NCBI GenBank assembly: GCA_018714825.1 | Contig: DVMU01000088.1 | Span: 1-52,496 of the forward strand | Direction of reading: 5' to 3' | Length of the DNA: 52,496 bases | DNA from: Candidatus Pullichristensenella excrementigallinarum | Lineage (GTDB): Bacteria; Bacillota; Clostridia; Christensenellales; Aristaeellaceae | Part shown: piece after piece, positions 1 to 7,533 of the stretch | How positions within the stretch are numbered: the first letter of the stretch is position 1 | Layout: each line of letters starts with the position of its first letter | Translations under genes and position numbers: made by a program | Notes under the pieces: generated by a model | Database searches by the model: none | Told to the model about the DNA's origin: nothing | The model's input: the letters and a program-made list of their open reading frames with translations, nothing else

Positions 1-33
1 CTCCTGTCGAAGCGATTCCCGGCGCGGCGATGT

Positions 34-1053
34 TTACGACAGATCCCGCACGGAATTCCCAGGCACAATGGGCATGGAAAAACAGCACTCGCGATTTTGC
101 AGGGTATTGTTGGATTCGATTCGTTCCAAAAGCAATGTCGCGGCACGATAGGCCACTGTGTCGGGCTGCATCCGATAGTGATAGGGCCGTACATAGAGGA
201 TATCGCTCTTGGGGATTCCCGAAACGGACACGAGCGATATATCGCCCGGCACGTCCACATTGTGATTGCGGAAATAGCGCAACATTCCCAGCGTCGCCTC
301 GCCGTGCATGTTGACGATCGCCGTGGGCGGATCCTGCAGGCGCATAAAATACTCCGCGCCGTCATATCCCGATTGAAAGGAAAAATCCCCTTCATAGTAA
401 TACGGGTCTTCCTGCGAAACATGCAGCCCGTATTCCCGCATTGCCTTCAGGAACCCGTCATAGCGCATTTTCCCCGTGCTCAACCGCATGGGGCCGTTGA
501 GCGAGGCGATCTTGCGATGTCCCTTTTGCAAAAGGAGCTTTGTCAGCTCGTAGGCGCAAGCAAAGATATCCGTATCAATCCAATCGCCCCGAAAATCCGG
601 ATGATCGATCTTGCGGTGCAGCGCCACAATGGGGATACTGTGGCTGATTTCGGCGATATAGGCGTTGTTAAAACCCATAGTATTGATGATGATGCCGTCA
701 ACCTGTTTTTCCAAAAGGAGCTGGAGATAATTCATCTCGCTATCCCGATCGTTGATGGCGCTGCACAAAATCAGCGAATAGCCCTTCGGTCGAATGACGC
801 CTCCTATCACGCTGACCATCTGGGCAATATACTCGTTGGTGATATCCGGCGCGAGCAGGCCGATGGTCTTGCTGTTGGAGATTTTCAAACTCCGCGCCAG
901 CTGGTTGGGATAATACCCGGTCTCCTCCACCACGGCCATCACCCGTTCATAGATTTCCGGAGCGACCGTAGGGTTTCCGTTAATGACGCGGGATACGGTG
1001 GCAATGGAAACCTTCGCTTTTTGGGCAATATCCTTGATCGTAATGCGCGCCAT
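34..1053 (-). CDS. LacI-family transcriptional regulator
   Basis: Predicted DNA-binding repressor of 339 aa. The N-terminus carries a LacI-type helix-turn-helix (about residues 4-25, IKDIAQKAKVSIATVSRVING), followed by a periplasmic-binding-protein-like sensor domain to the C-terminus. The start at 1053 is chosen because an AGCGAGG ribosome binding site precedes it; an in-frame upstream Met exists at 1125 but would put the -10 box inside the gene. It diverges from the ABC transporter operon starting at 1425, and three AAACGTTT palindromes lie between them, one over the transporter's predicted transcription start. It is therefore the likely local repressor. The ligand is unknown, presumably the transported compound or a product of it. 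Confidence 0.93.
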   Translation of the reverse strand: MARITIKDIAQKAKVSIATVSRVINGNPTVAPEIYERVMAVVEETGYYPNQLARSLKISNSKTIGLLAPDITNEYIAQMVSVIGGVIRPKGYSLILCSAINDRDSEMNYLQLLLEKQVDGIIINTMGFNNAYIAEISHSIPIVALHRKIDHPDFRGDWIDTDIFACAYELTKLLLQKGHRKIASLNGPMRLSTGKMRYDGFLKAMREYGLHVSQEDPYYYEGDFSFQSGYDGAEYFMRLQDPPTAIVNMHGEATLGMLRYFRNHNVDVPGDISLVSVSGIPKSDILYVRPYHYRMQPDTVAYRAATLLLERIESNNTLQNRECCFSMPIVPGNSVRDLS

Positions 1054-1081
1054 GCTAAAACCTCGCTTCTTCTTCGAAAGT

Positions 1082-1110
1082 ATTATACACGAGGTCCGCA
1101 AAAATGGCAA
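1082..1110 (-). promoter_or_regulatory. Promoter of the LacI-family gene
   Basis: On the minus strand, -35 TTGCCA (1105-1110) and -10 TATAAT (1082-1087) are separated by exactly 17 bp. The predicted start is near 1075, about 22 nt before the ATG. The AAACGTTT site at 1124-1131 lies just upstream, so autoregulation is possible. Confidence 0.7.
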
Positions 1111-1120
1111 GCGGGCTCCG

Positions 1121-1133
1121 ATCAAACGTTTTC
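1121..1133. promoter_or_regulatory. LacI-type operator O1 (AAACGTTT core)
   Basis: The palindrome AAACGTTT (1124-1131) is CG-centred, the usual shape of LacI-family operators. It is the first of three copies in this 371-bp divergent gap and lies just upstream of the regulator's own -35 box. Confidence 0.55.
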
Positions 1134-1137
1134 ATGC

Positions 1138-1176
1138 AAAAGCAGGGGGTTCCGGGTTCGGAACCCCCTGCTTTTC
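1138..1176. terminator. Perfect 13-bp hairpin, terminator-like on both strands, inside a divergent gap
   Basis: AGCAGGGGGTTCC (1141-1153) pairs perfectly with 1160-1172 around a 6-nt loop. AAAA precedes and TTTT follows, so it reads as a Rho-independent terminator in both directions. It sits upstream of both divergent promoters, where no known transcript should cross it. It may insulate the two promoters or stop spurious transcription. Confidence 0.6.
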
Positions 1177-1208
1177 CCCGAGAATACAAGCAAAAAAAGC
1201 TCATTGTG

Positions 1209-1222
1209 ATGAAACGTTTTCT
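1209..1222. promoter_or_regulatory. LacI-type operator O2 (AAACGTTT core)
   Basis: Second copy of the AAACGTTT palindrome (1212-1219), within TGATGAAACGTTTTCTTT. Its centre is 88 bp from O1 and 149 bp from O3, distances compatible with DNA looping by a tetrameric or paired regulator (inference). Confidence 0.55.
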
Positions 1223-1320
1223 TTTCTGCGAATAGAGAATTTATATCTTATTTTCCTATTTTTTCATAAAATGTCGAATATTTTGTCGGAAATTTCTGGC
1301 GTTTCGACGGTATGTTTGTG

Positions 1321-1349
1321 TTGACAACGCCTTCCTCCTGTGTTATGAT
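1321..1349 (+). promoter_or_regulatory. Promoter of the ABC transporter operon
   Basis: Consensus -35 TTGACA (1321-1326), 17-bp spacer, and -10 TATGAT (1344-1349). The predicted start is near 1356, which places operator O3 directly over it. Confidence 0.85.
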
Positions 1350-1355
1350 CATTTA

Positions 1356-1373
1356 TGAGAAAACGTTTTATCA
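1356..1373. promoter_or_regulatory. LacI-type operator O3 over the transcription start
   Basis: TGAGAAAACGTTTTATCA is an imperfect palindrome; 8 of 9 arm positions match. It shares its AAACGTTT core with O1 and O2. It begins about 7 nt after the -10 box, a classic repressor position. Binding by the adjacent LacI protein is inferred. Confidence 0.7.
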
Positions 1374-1424
1374 CATCTTCGCTTGGTGTGATACGCAAAA
1401 ACACAGGATGCAGGAGGGAAAAAC

Positions 1425-2570
1425 ATGAAGAGAATCTTGGCGTTGGTCCTGGCTCTGACAATGACCCTTGCTTGCGCGACCGCGTTTGCGCAGGCCTCCG
1501 GCGACCCGATCAAGATCGGCCTGACCACCGTTCTGACCGGCGATCGTTCCCTGGAAGGCGAATATGCCACGAACGTGGTGGAAATTGTCACCGAGGAAAT
1601 CAACAGCGCGGGCGGCGTTCTCGGACGCCCGATCGAGATCGTGATTGAGGACGCGCAGGGCACCGACGTCGGCGCGGTCACGGCCTGGAAGAAGCTCGCA
1701 GCGGACGACGATATCGTCGCCATCATCAGTTCCGACAGCTCCAACGACAACCTTGCCGTCGCGGACCTGGCCAAGGAGGCCCAGATCCTCACCACTGGCC
1801 AGGGTTCCAGCCCCACGCTGCGCGACACCTGCAACGAAAACCCCTGGATGTTCCAGCTGCGCGCCTGCGACGTGACCCTGTGCGAGGCCCTGATCGCCTA
1901 CGCCGTGGAAGAGCTGGGATACCAGACCTTCGCCATCATCCATGAGACGGAGAGCTCCTCGGTCGATCAGGCCGGTCTGTTCACCTCCGCCCTGGCCAAA
2001 TACGGCATCGAGCCCGAACTGACCCTGGGCTTTGCCACCGGCACCAAGGATCTGACCGCACAGCTGGTGCAGATCCAGGCCGCGAACGTCGATGCCGTGA
2101 TCGGCGCCGCGTTCTCGGACCAGGCCGCGCTTCTGTTGCAGCAGATGCGCATGATCGGCATGGAAGACATGCCCGTGCTCGGTTCCAACGGATTTACCGA
2201 CGTCGTGACCATTCGTCTGGCGGGCGACGCGTGCGAAGGCGTCATGGCCGCGACCCACTGGGCGCCCTCCACGACCAATCCCAAGGGCGCCGCGCTGCAG
2301 GCGAAGTACAAGGAACTCTTCGGCGAGGACTGCGGAAAATCCGCCGCGCAGGTGTACGACCACATTCTGGTGATCTGCGAAGCGATCGAGCGCGCCGGCA
2401 CGACCGACCGCGCCGCAGTGCGGGACGCGATGAACACCATCGATTCCTTTGAAGGCGCGATGACCACTTACGACTGCACCACTAACGGCGATTGCGGCCG
2501 CGGCGGCCTGCTGGTCGTGGTTCAGAACGGCGAAGCCGTGGTGCTGGACGAGATCATCTCCGAAAAGTAA
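1425..2570 (+). CDS. ABC transporter substrate-binding protein (branched-chain amino acid / amide type)
   Basis: Extracellular solute receptor of 381 aa. A signal sequence (residues 1-24: charged MKR, hydrophobic core, AFA/AQA) precedes a type-I periplasmic-binding fold of the LivJ/Peripla_BP_6 type. A Cys at about residue 17 could be a lipid anchor, but the preceding residues (T-L-A) fit the lipobox poorly. It is the first gene of a complete Liv-type operon. Liv-type receptors bind branched-chain amino acids, but relatives bind amides, urea or aromatic acids. LacI control and the downstream isomerase and amidohydrolase argue against simple amino acid uptake here. The substrate is unknown. 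Confidence 0.92.
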   Translation: MKRILALVLALTMTLACATAFAQASGDPIKIGLTTVLTGDRSLEGEYATNVVEIVTEEINSAGGVLGRPIEIVIEDAQGTDVGAVTAWKKLAADDDIVAIISSDSSNDNLAVADLAKEAQILTTGQGSSPTLRDTCNENPWMFQLRACDVTLCEALIAYAVEELGYQTFAIIHETESSSVDQAGLFTSALAKYGIEPELTLGFATGTKDLTAQLVQIQAANVDAVIGAAFSDQAALLLQQMRMIGMEDMPVLGSNGFTDVVTIRLAGDACEGVMAATHWAPSTTNPKGAALQAKYKELFGEDCGKSAAQVYDHILVICEAIERAGTTDRAAVRDAMNTIDSFEGAMTTYDCTTNGDCGRGGLLVVVQNGEAVVLDEIISEK

Positions 2571-2587
2571 TCCTTTGAGACGAATGC

Positions 2588-2622
2588 AGGACGGGAAGCC
2601 CGGCCCTCGGGCCTCCCGTCCT
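2588..2622 (+). terminator. Intra-operon hairpin after the binding-protein gene
   Basis: AGGACGGGA/TCCCGTCCT plus GCCCG/CGGGC form a 14-bp stem with one A-C mismatch (2588-2602 with 2608-2622) and a 5-nt loop. No T-tract follows. Such hairpins after binding-protein genes typically stabilise the upstream mRNA or partly terminate transcription, giving excess binding protein over permease. Confidence 0.6.
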
Positions 2623-2639
2623 TCCGTTGGAGGGGCAGC

Positions 2640-3509
2640 ATGAATTTACAACTGTTTGTATCCGGCATCTCCATGGGATTTGTGTACGGCATGATCGCGA
2701 TGGGCATGGTGCTGATCTTCCGTTCCGTGGGCGTAATGAATTTCGCGCAGGGCGAATTTCTGATGTTCGGTGGGTATCTGTGCTACACATTCAACCAGCT
2801 TGTGGGGTTAAATATCGTCGTTTCCATGATACTGGCCTGCTTGGCCATGGCGATCGTGGGAATCATCTTTCAGCGATTTGTCTATTGGCCGCTGCGTACG
2901 GCGCAGGTTCGGGCCATCATCGTGAGCATGATGGGCGCGTCCATCGCCTTTAAGGAAGGCGCGAAGCTGATCTGGGGCAGTATGCCCAAGAATGCGGACA
3001 AGCTCATGGAAGGAACCATCCAGACCGCCTCCGGCGCGTTTATCCAAAAGCAATATCTGGCCATCATCCTCGTCGCCGTGATTTTGATGGTCTTGGTGTA
3101 TATCCTGCTCGAGAAGACGTTTATCGGCAACATCATGCAGGCGACGGCGCAGGACCAGTACACCGCCTCGCTGATGGGCATTCCCGTGGTTCTCTCGATT
3201 TCCCTGACTTTTGCCATCAGCGCAGTGATCACGGGCATCTGCGGAGGTCTGCTCGCGCCAATCTTCTTTATCAATACGACCATGGGCGCCACTGCCGGCT
3301 CCAAAGCGTTCGCGGCCATCGTCATCGGGGGCTTCGGAAGCATTCCCGGAGCCATCATCGGCGGCCTGATCGTCGGATTGATCGAGTCCTTCGGCGGCGT
3401 GTACATCTCCTCAACCTACCAGCTTGTGATCATCTATGTGGTATTGATTCTGTTCCTGATGTTCCGCCCGCAGGGAATTTTCGGCGGCAAGATCCAGGAG
3501 AAAGCGTGA
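2640..3509 (+). CDS. livH: ABC transporter permease, LivH family
   Basis: Inner-membrane permease of 289 aa, within the usual LivH length, with about eight hydrophobic segments and the family EAA-like loop region (GGFGSIPGAIIGGLIVGLIES, about residues 225-245). The N-terminal segment MGFVYGMIAMGMVLIFRS and the FAQGEFLM motif are characteristic of LivH. GGAGGGG precedes the start by about 4 nt. It pairs with LivM encoded next to form the membrane channel for the solute delivered by the upstream binding protein. Confidence 0.94.
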   Translation: MNLQLFVSGISMGFVYGMIAMGMVLIFRSVGVMNFAQGEFLMFGGYLCYTFNQLVGLNIVVSMILACLAMAIVGIIFQRFVYWPLRTAQVRAIIVSMMGASIAFKEGAKLIWGSMPKNADKLMEGTIQTASGAFIQKQYLAIILVAVILMVLVYILLEKTFIGNIMQATAQDQYTASLMGIPVVLSISLTFAISAVITGICGGLLAPIFFINTTMGATAGSKAFAAIVIGGFGSIPGAIIGGLIVGLIESFGGVYISSTYQLVIIYVVLILFLMFRPQGIFGGKIQEKA

Positions 3510-3519
3510 GGTGTGCGGA

Positions 3520-4491
3520 ATGAAGAGTCATCAATATCGGAATTCCCTGTTTGTCATTCTCCTCATGGCTGTTTTGGTGTTCTTTTTGCCGCAGCTGGTT
3601 TCCAGCTACATTCTTAATGTTCTGATCGTGGGCATGTGCACCTACCTGTGCGTGATGAGCGTATATGTGTTGCTGGGCATGTGCGGACAGAACTCCTTCG
3701 CGCAGGCGGGCCTTTGGGGCGTGGGCGGCTATATCACCGCGAACCTCACCATCAAATTGGACATGGCGCAAATTCCCTCGATGCTGCTGAGCATTTTGGG
3801 CACGGCGCTGATCTGCTTTGTGCTGGGATTCGCGTTCTTCCGCCTGAAGCAGTACTACTTTACTTTCGCGACCATCGGCCTGATGACGATTCTCAACAGC
3901 CTCTTTACCAACTGGAACGAGGGAACTGGCGGCGCGATCGGCATGAAGGACATCCCGGAATTCGGCGTGTTCGGGATCACCTTTTCCAACGACACGCAGT
4001 ATCTGTACCTGTATTTCGGGCTGTGCGCAATCGCGTTTTTGCTGATCAAGGTGCTCTACAATTCGGCGCTGGGGCGCTCGTTCATGGCCATTCGGGATAA
4101 CGAGATCGCCGCGAACTGCATGGGCGTCAACAGCCTCCTGACCAAGAGCATCGCCTTCGGCATTTCCGGCGCGCTGTGCGGCCTGGCAGGCGCGATGTAC
4201 GCTTTCTACGCCGGATATCTGAGCTATCCGACGTTTACCTACAACCAATCGACGCTCTATCTGGTCATGCTGATGCTCGGCGGCACGATGTCGCCCGTGG
4301 GCGCGGTGATCGGCAGCTTCGTCATCATCATGCTGCAGGAATGGCTGCGGCCGTTGCAGGAAGTGATGATGTTTATCTACGGCGTGGGCATCATCGTGCT
4401 GATGGTCTTCCAGCCGGAAGGAATTTTGGGAGGGGTGAAGTCTCTGTATGACAAGTGCAAAAATCGCGGAAAAGCCCGTATTGAAGCTTGA
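3520..4491 (+). CDS. livM: ABC transporter permease, LivM family
   Basis: Second membrane subunit, 323 aa, with multiple transmembrane helices and the LivM hallmarks QNSFAQAGLWGVGGY (about residues 62-76) and RDNEIAANCMGVN. The ATG at 3520 is preferred because GAGGTG lies 6 nt upstream; a GTG at 3511 is in frame but overlaps that site. The end overlaps livG by 44 nt, implying translational coupling. It forms the permease heterodimer with LivH. Confidence 0.93.
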   Translation: MKSHQYRNSLFVILLMAVLVFFLPQLVSSYILNVLIVGMCTYLCVMSVYVLLGMCGQNSFAQAGLWGVGGYITANLTIKLDMAQIPSMLLSILGTALICFVLGFAFFRLKQYYFTFATIGLMTILNSLFTNWNEGTGGAIGMKDIPEFGVFGITFSNDTQYLYLYFGLCAIAFLLIKVLYNSALGRSFMAIRDNEIAANCMGVNSLLTKSIAFGISGALCGLAGAMYAFYAGYLSYPTFTYNQSTLYLVMLMLGGTMSPVGAVIGSFVIIMLQEWLRPLQEVMMFIYGVGIIVLMVFQPEGILGGVKSLYDKCKNRGKARIEA

Positions 4492-5215
4492 GAACATCTG
4501 CAAGTCCTTCGGCGGCGTCGTGGCCGCGGATCACATCTCCCTGGAGGTCTTTCCCGGCGAGGTCGTCGGCCTGATCGGCCCCAACGGTTCCGGCAAGACG
4601 ACGCTGCTGAACATGATCAGCGGCATCTACTCCGCGGACAGCGGAAACCTCTTCTTCGAGGGCCGCAAAATTACCCGAACCTCCACGCACCATCGCGCAA
4701 AACTGGGCATCGCGCGGACGTTTCAACACCCCCGCCTGTTGGGAAGATGCGATATCTTCACCAACCTGCAGGTGGGAAAGGATCTCGCCCGGCGCAAAAG
4801 CGACGCGCAGCGCGGAGGCGCGGATCTCTCGCTTCAGACGCTGCTGGAGGCCGCCGGACTGGAAAGCGTGAATCTCGGCGAATCGATTGAAAAACTCTCC
4901 TACGGGCAACAGAAGCTTCTGGAGATCGTGCGCGCGCTGATCGCCCGGCCCAAGGTCATGCTCGTGGATGAACCGGCCGCGGGCCTGAACGAAAAGGAAA
5001 TGGAATTCATCGTCCGTCTGATTCGCCTGGCGGTGGACGGCGGAATCGGCGTGGTGATCATCGAGCATTCGATGGATCTGATCATGTCCATCTGCGACCG
5101 GATCACGGTTCTGAATTTCGGAAAGCAGATCGCGACCGGCGTTCCGGAAGAGGTGCAGATGAACCAGGAGGTCATCAACGCGTATCTGGGAGGGGATCAG
5201 GATGCTGACGATTGA
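4448..5215 (+). CDS. livG: ABC transporter ATP-binding protein, LivG family
   Basis: Cytoplasmic ATPase of 255 aa. Walker A is GPNGSGKTT (about residues 44-52), the signature is LSYGQQK, and Walker B is VMLVDEPAAGLN. It ends with the LivG-type C-terminal extension (FGKQIATGVPEEVQMNQEVINAYLG). It starts inside livM and its end overlaps livF by 14 nt. It powers transport together with LivF. Confidence 0.94.
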   Translation: MTSAKIAEKPVLKLENICKSFGGVVAADHISLEVFPGEVVGLIGPNGSGKTTLLNMISGIYSADSGNLFFEGRKITRTSTHHRAKLGIARTFQHPRLLGRCDIFTNLQVGKDLARRKSDAQRGGADLSLQTLLEAAGLESVNLGESIEKLSYGQQKLLEIVRALIARPKVMLVDEPAAGLNEKEMEFIVRLIRLAVDGGIGVVIIEHSMDLIMSICDRITVLNFGKQIATGVPEEVQMNQEVINAYLGGDQDADD

Positions 5216-5954
5216 GAATCTGTGCGCGTTTTACGGAAAAATTCAGGCGCTGCATAATGTGAACATCGAAGTGGGCGATCACGAGATCGTGGCCCTGGTC
5301 GGGAGCAACGGCGCCGGAAAGACGACCATCCTCAATTCCATTTCCGGATATACGACCACCACCGGCAGCGTGCGCTACAACGGCGAGGAAATCAGCAAGA
5401 AAAAATCGCACCGCATCTCCCGCATGGGCATCCTCCATGTTCCGGAGGGAAGGCACGTCTTCCCCGGCCTGACTGTGGAACAGAACCTGACCGTGGGAAC
5501 CGTTGCCTGGGGCGGCGTGCGCCTTTCAAAGGGCAATTTGCAGGAGGATCTTCGCAATGTCTACAATATCTTCCCGCGCCTGGAAGAGCGCAAAAAGCAG
5601 CTCGCCTGGAGTCTGAGCGGCGGTGAACAGCAGATGCTGGCGCTGGGCAGGGCGCTGATGGGGCGTCCGAAGCTTTTGTTGCTGGACGAGCCCTCCATGG
5701 GCCTTGCGCCGATCATCATCGACGAGGTCTTTGTCAAGATCAAGGAGATCAACCAGCGGCTGGGCACCCCGGTTTTGCTGGTGGAGCAAAACGCCCGCCG
5801 CGCGCTGAAGGCCTCGGATCGCGCGTATGTCATCGAGCGCGGAAAGATCACCCTGAGCGGACCTTCCGCAGACCTTTTGCGCGACGAGCGCGTGCGCGAG
5901 GCGTACCTGGGCAAACGCAAAACCAATTCCCCGCAGGAGAAAGGAGCAGTATAA
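5202..5954 (+). CDS. livF: ABC transporter ATP-binding protein, LivF family
   Basis: Second ATPase subunit, 250 aa. Walker A is GSNGAGKTT, the signature is LSGGEQQ, and Walker B is LLLLDEPSMGLAP, the LivF form. GGGAGGGG lies 6-7 nt before the start. Completing the set, the operon encodes one binding protein, two permeases and two ATPases, the canonical Liv/HAAT architecture. Confidence 0.94.
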   Translation: MLTIENLCAFYGKIQALHNVNIEVGDHEIVALVGSNGAGKTTILNSISGYTTTTGSVRYNGEEISKKKSHRISRMGILHVPEGRHVFPGLTVEQNLTVGTVAWGGVRLSKGNLQEDLRNVYNIFPRLEERKKQLAWSLSGGEQQMLALGRALMGRPKLLLLDEPSMGLAPIIIDEVFVKIKEINQRLGTPVLLVEQNARRALKASDRAYVIERGKITLSGPSADLLRDERVREAYLGKRKTNSPQEKGAV

Positions 5955-5957
5955 ATC

Positions 5958-6422
5958 ATGGTCATCGTCATCGGAAGCGATCGGGCGGGATATCATCTCA
6001 AGGTGGAATGCGCGGAATTTCTGAAGGAACTGGGGCATGAAGTGATCGACGTGGGCAGCAACAGCGAAGACCACGACATGGTCTTCCCGGACGTCGCCAA
6101 GGCGCTGTGCCCCTATATCCTCGAAAAGCGTGCGCAGCGCGGCATTGTGTTCTGCGGCACGGGCGTGGGAATCGCCGTGGCGTGCAACAAGATCCCGGGA
6201 ATCCGCGCCAGCGTGGTGCACGACATTCAGACCGCGCACCAGTGCGTGGAACACGACGACGTGCAGGTCATGTGCATCGGCGAAAAAATCGTGGGTTCCT
6301 GGCTGGCCAAGGATTTGATCCCCGCCTTCCTGGCGGCAAAGCTCGATCCCAATCCCCGCTTCCGCCAAATGGTGGATCTGCTGGAAGAAATGGACGGTTC
6401 CCTCAAAAAACAGGCAAATTAG
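5958..6422 (+). CDS. rpiB: RpiB/LacAB-family sugar-phosphate isomerase with altered phosphate-site residue
   Basis: 154 aa, the normal RpiB length. The family catalytic residues are present at the E. coli numbers: Cys66 in FCGTGVG, Thr68 and His99 in VEHDD. The usual Asp-His pair near residue 9 (GxDHAG) reads G-S-D8-R9-A-G, so the conserved His is Arg; the later HND reads H-D-D. These positions contact the substrate in known RpiB structures. The enzyme may isomerise a phosphorylated sugar other than ribose 5-phosphate, as other family members do (LacAB, tetrulose-phosphate isomerases). It starts 4 nt after livF and precedes the amidohydrolase by 12 nt, so it belongs to the operon. The specific substrate is unknown. 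Confidence 0.85.
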   Translation: MVIVIGSDRAGYHLKVECAEFLKELGHEVIDVGSNSEDHDMVFPDVAKALCPYILEKRAQRGIVFCGTGVGIAVACNKIPGIRASVVHDIQTAHQCVEHDDVQVMCIGEKIVGSWLAKDLIPAFLAAKLDPNPRFRQMVDLLEEMDGSLKKQAN

Positions 6423-6434
6423 GAGGAAAAATAA

Positions 6435-7193
6435 ATGATCTTTGATGCCGACACGCATATGTCGCCCTACAAAAACTTTCCCGAAGCGCCTTCCGCGCAG
6501 GAATTGGACGCCATTTTGGAAAACGCCCATGTGGACAAGGCCGTCTGCTGGCTGCTGCCGCAGGGAGTGGACGACGTTTCGGAAAGCAATCGCTATATCT
6601 ATCAGAATTGCAAAAAGCTCCCCCGCTTCGTGCCCTTCGGCTGGGCAAACGTCATGGAGGGAGAGGAAAAGGCCGTCCGCGACGCGATCACCTGCCTGGA
6701 TGAATACGGCTTCCGCGGCGTGAAGATCAACGGCGCGCAGAACTACTATCCCATCGATTGCCTCCCCGCCATGCACGTGTGCGAGGAAATCGCCAAGCGC
6801 AAGGGCATCATCGCCTTCCATATCGGCTATGACGAGCCGCTGATGACCAGCCCGTTCCGCGCGGCGACCGTCGCCAACGCCTTCCCCGAGACGCCGGTTC
6901 TCATGATTCACATGGGCGGCGCGAGCCCCTGCGAAAAGAACAACGCGCGCACGGTCATCGACGTTGCCAAGCTCTGCCCCAACATGCTCCTCATCGGCAG
7001 CGCGATCGGCACCGCGGACGTGCGGACGGCCATCGACGAGCTCGGCCCGCAGCGCGTGATGTTCGGCTCGGATGCGCCGTTCAACGATCCCGCCAAGTGC
7101 ATTGCCGATTATCAGGAGATGCTCGCAGGCTATCCGGAAGATACGCGGCGGCAGGTACTCTATCAGACCGCCTATGATACCTTCTGCAAATAG
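6435..7193 (+). CDS. Amidohydrolase-family (COG2159-like) metal-dependent hydrolase or decarboxylase
   Basis: A 252-aa TIM-barrel protein. Family landmarks are DADTH (4-8), GVKING (95-100), FHIG with His129, MIHMGG with His159, and FGSDAPF with Asp213. The first metal-ligand motif, usually D-x-H-x-H, reads D4-A-D6-T-H8, so the first His is Asp; a subset of the family shows this. Relatives include 2-amino-3-carboxymuconate-type decarboxylases and small lactone or amide hydrolases. AGGAGG precedes the start. It is the last gene of the transporter operon, with a terminator 22 nt downstream, and probably acts on the imported compound. The exact reaction cannot be read from sequence. Confidence 0.85.
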   Translation: MIFDADTHMSPYKNFPEAPSAQELDAILENAHVDKAVCWLLPQGVDDVSESNRYIYQNCKKLPRFVPFGWANVMEGEEKAVRDAITCLDEYGFRGVKINGAQNYYPIDCLPAMHVCEEIAKRKGIIAFHIGYDEPLMTSPFRAATVANAFPETPVLMIHMGGASPCEKNNARTVIDVAKLCPNMLLIGSAIGTADVRTAIDELGPQRVMFGSDAPFNDPAKCIADYQEMLAGYPEDTRRQVLYQTAYDTFCK

Positions 7194-7214
7194 CGCCTCC
7201 CTCTCTTTAAAAGG

Positions 7215-7250
7215 ACGCTCCCGTGAAAGATCTTCGCGGGAGCGTTTCTG
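7215..7250 (+). terminator. Rho-independent terminator of the transporter operon
   Basis: ACGCTCCCG (7215-7223) pairs with CGGGAGCGT (7237-7245), followed by TTTCTGTT. It lies 22 nt after the amidohydrolase stop. The rest of the 340-nt gap (7251-7378) shows nothing I can identify before the next promoter. Confidence 0.8.
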
Positions 7251-7378
7251 TTCGTGGACAGGTCCTTGTTTTGTCAACGAAAAAGAGAAGGACGGCGATT
7301 TGCCGAAATTCCGGGCATAACTCCGCTCCCGCTGGGGGCCGGCCGCTTTTCCGGAACCGCGATTTAGCGCAATCTGTG

Positions 7379-7407
7379 TTGATTCCCCTTGCAAAACCCG
7401 ATATAAT
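7379..7407 (+). promoter_or_regulatory. Promoter of the methyltransferase / ABC-F pair
   Basis: -35 TTGATT (7379-7384), 17-bp spacer, -10 TATAAT (7402-7407). The leader to the ATG at 7534 is about 120 nt and I saw no clear attenuator in it. Confidence 0.7.
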
Positions 7408-7533
7408 GAAAGAAATCCCGCCGAGGCAGAGAGGAATGGGCAGGGCGTCCGCAATCCGGGCGCGCGAAAGCGCCTTTGCAGTCCCGATGCCGCCGCTTGC
7501 GGCGGAACGAATTTTCGAAAAAGAGGAATGAAG

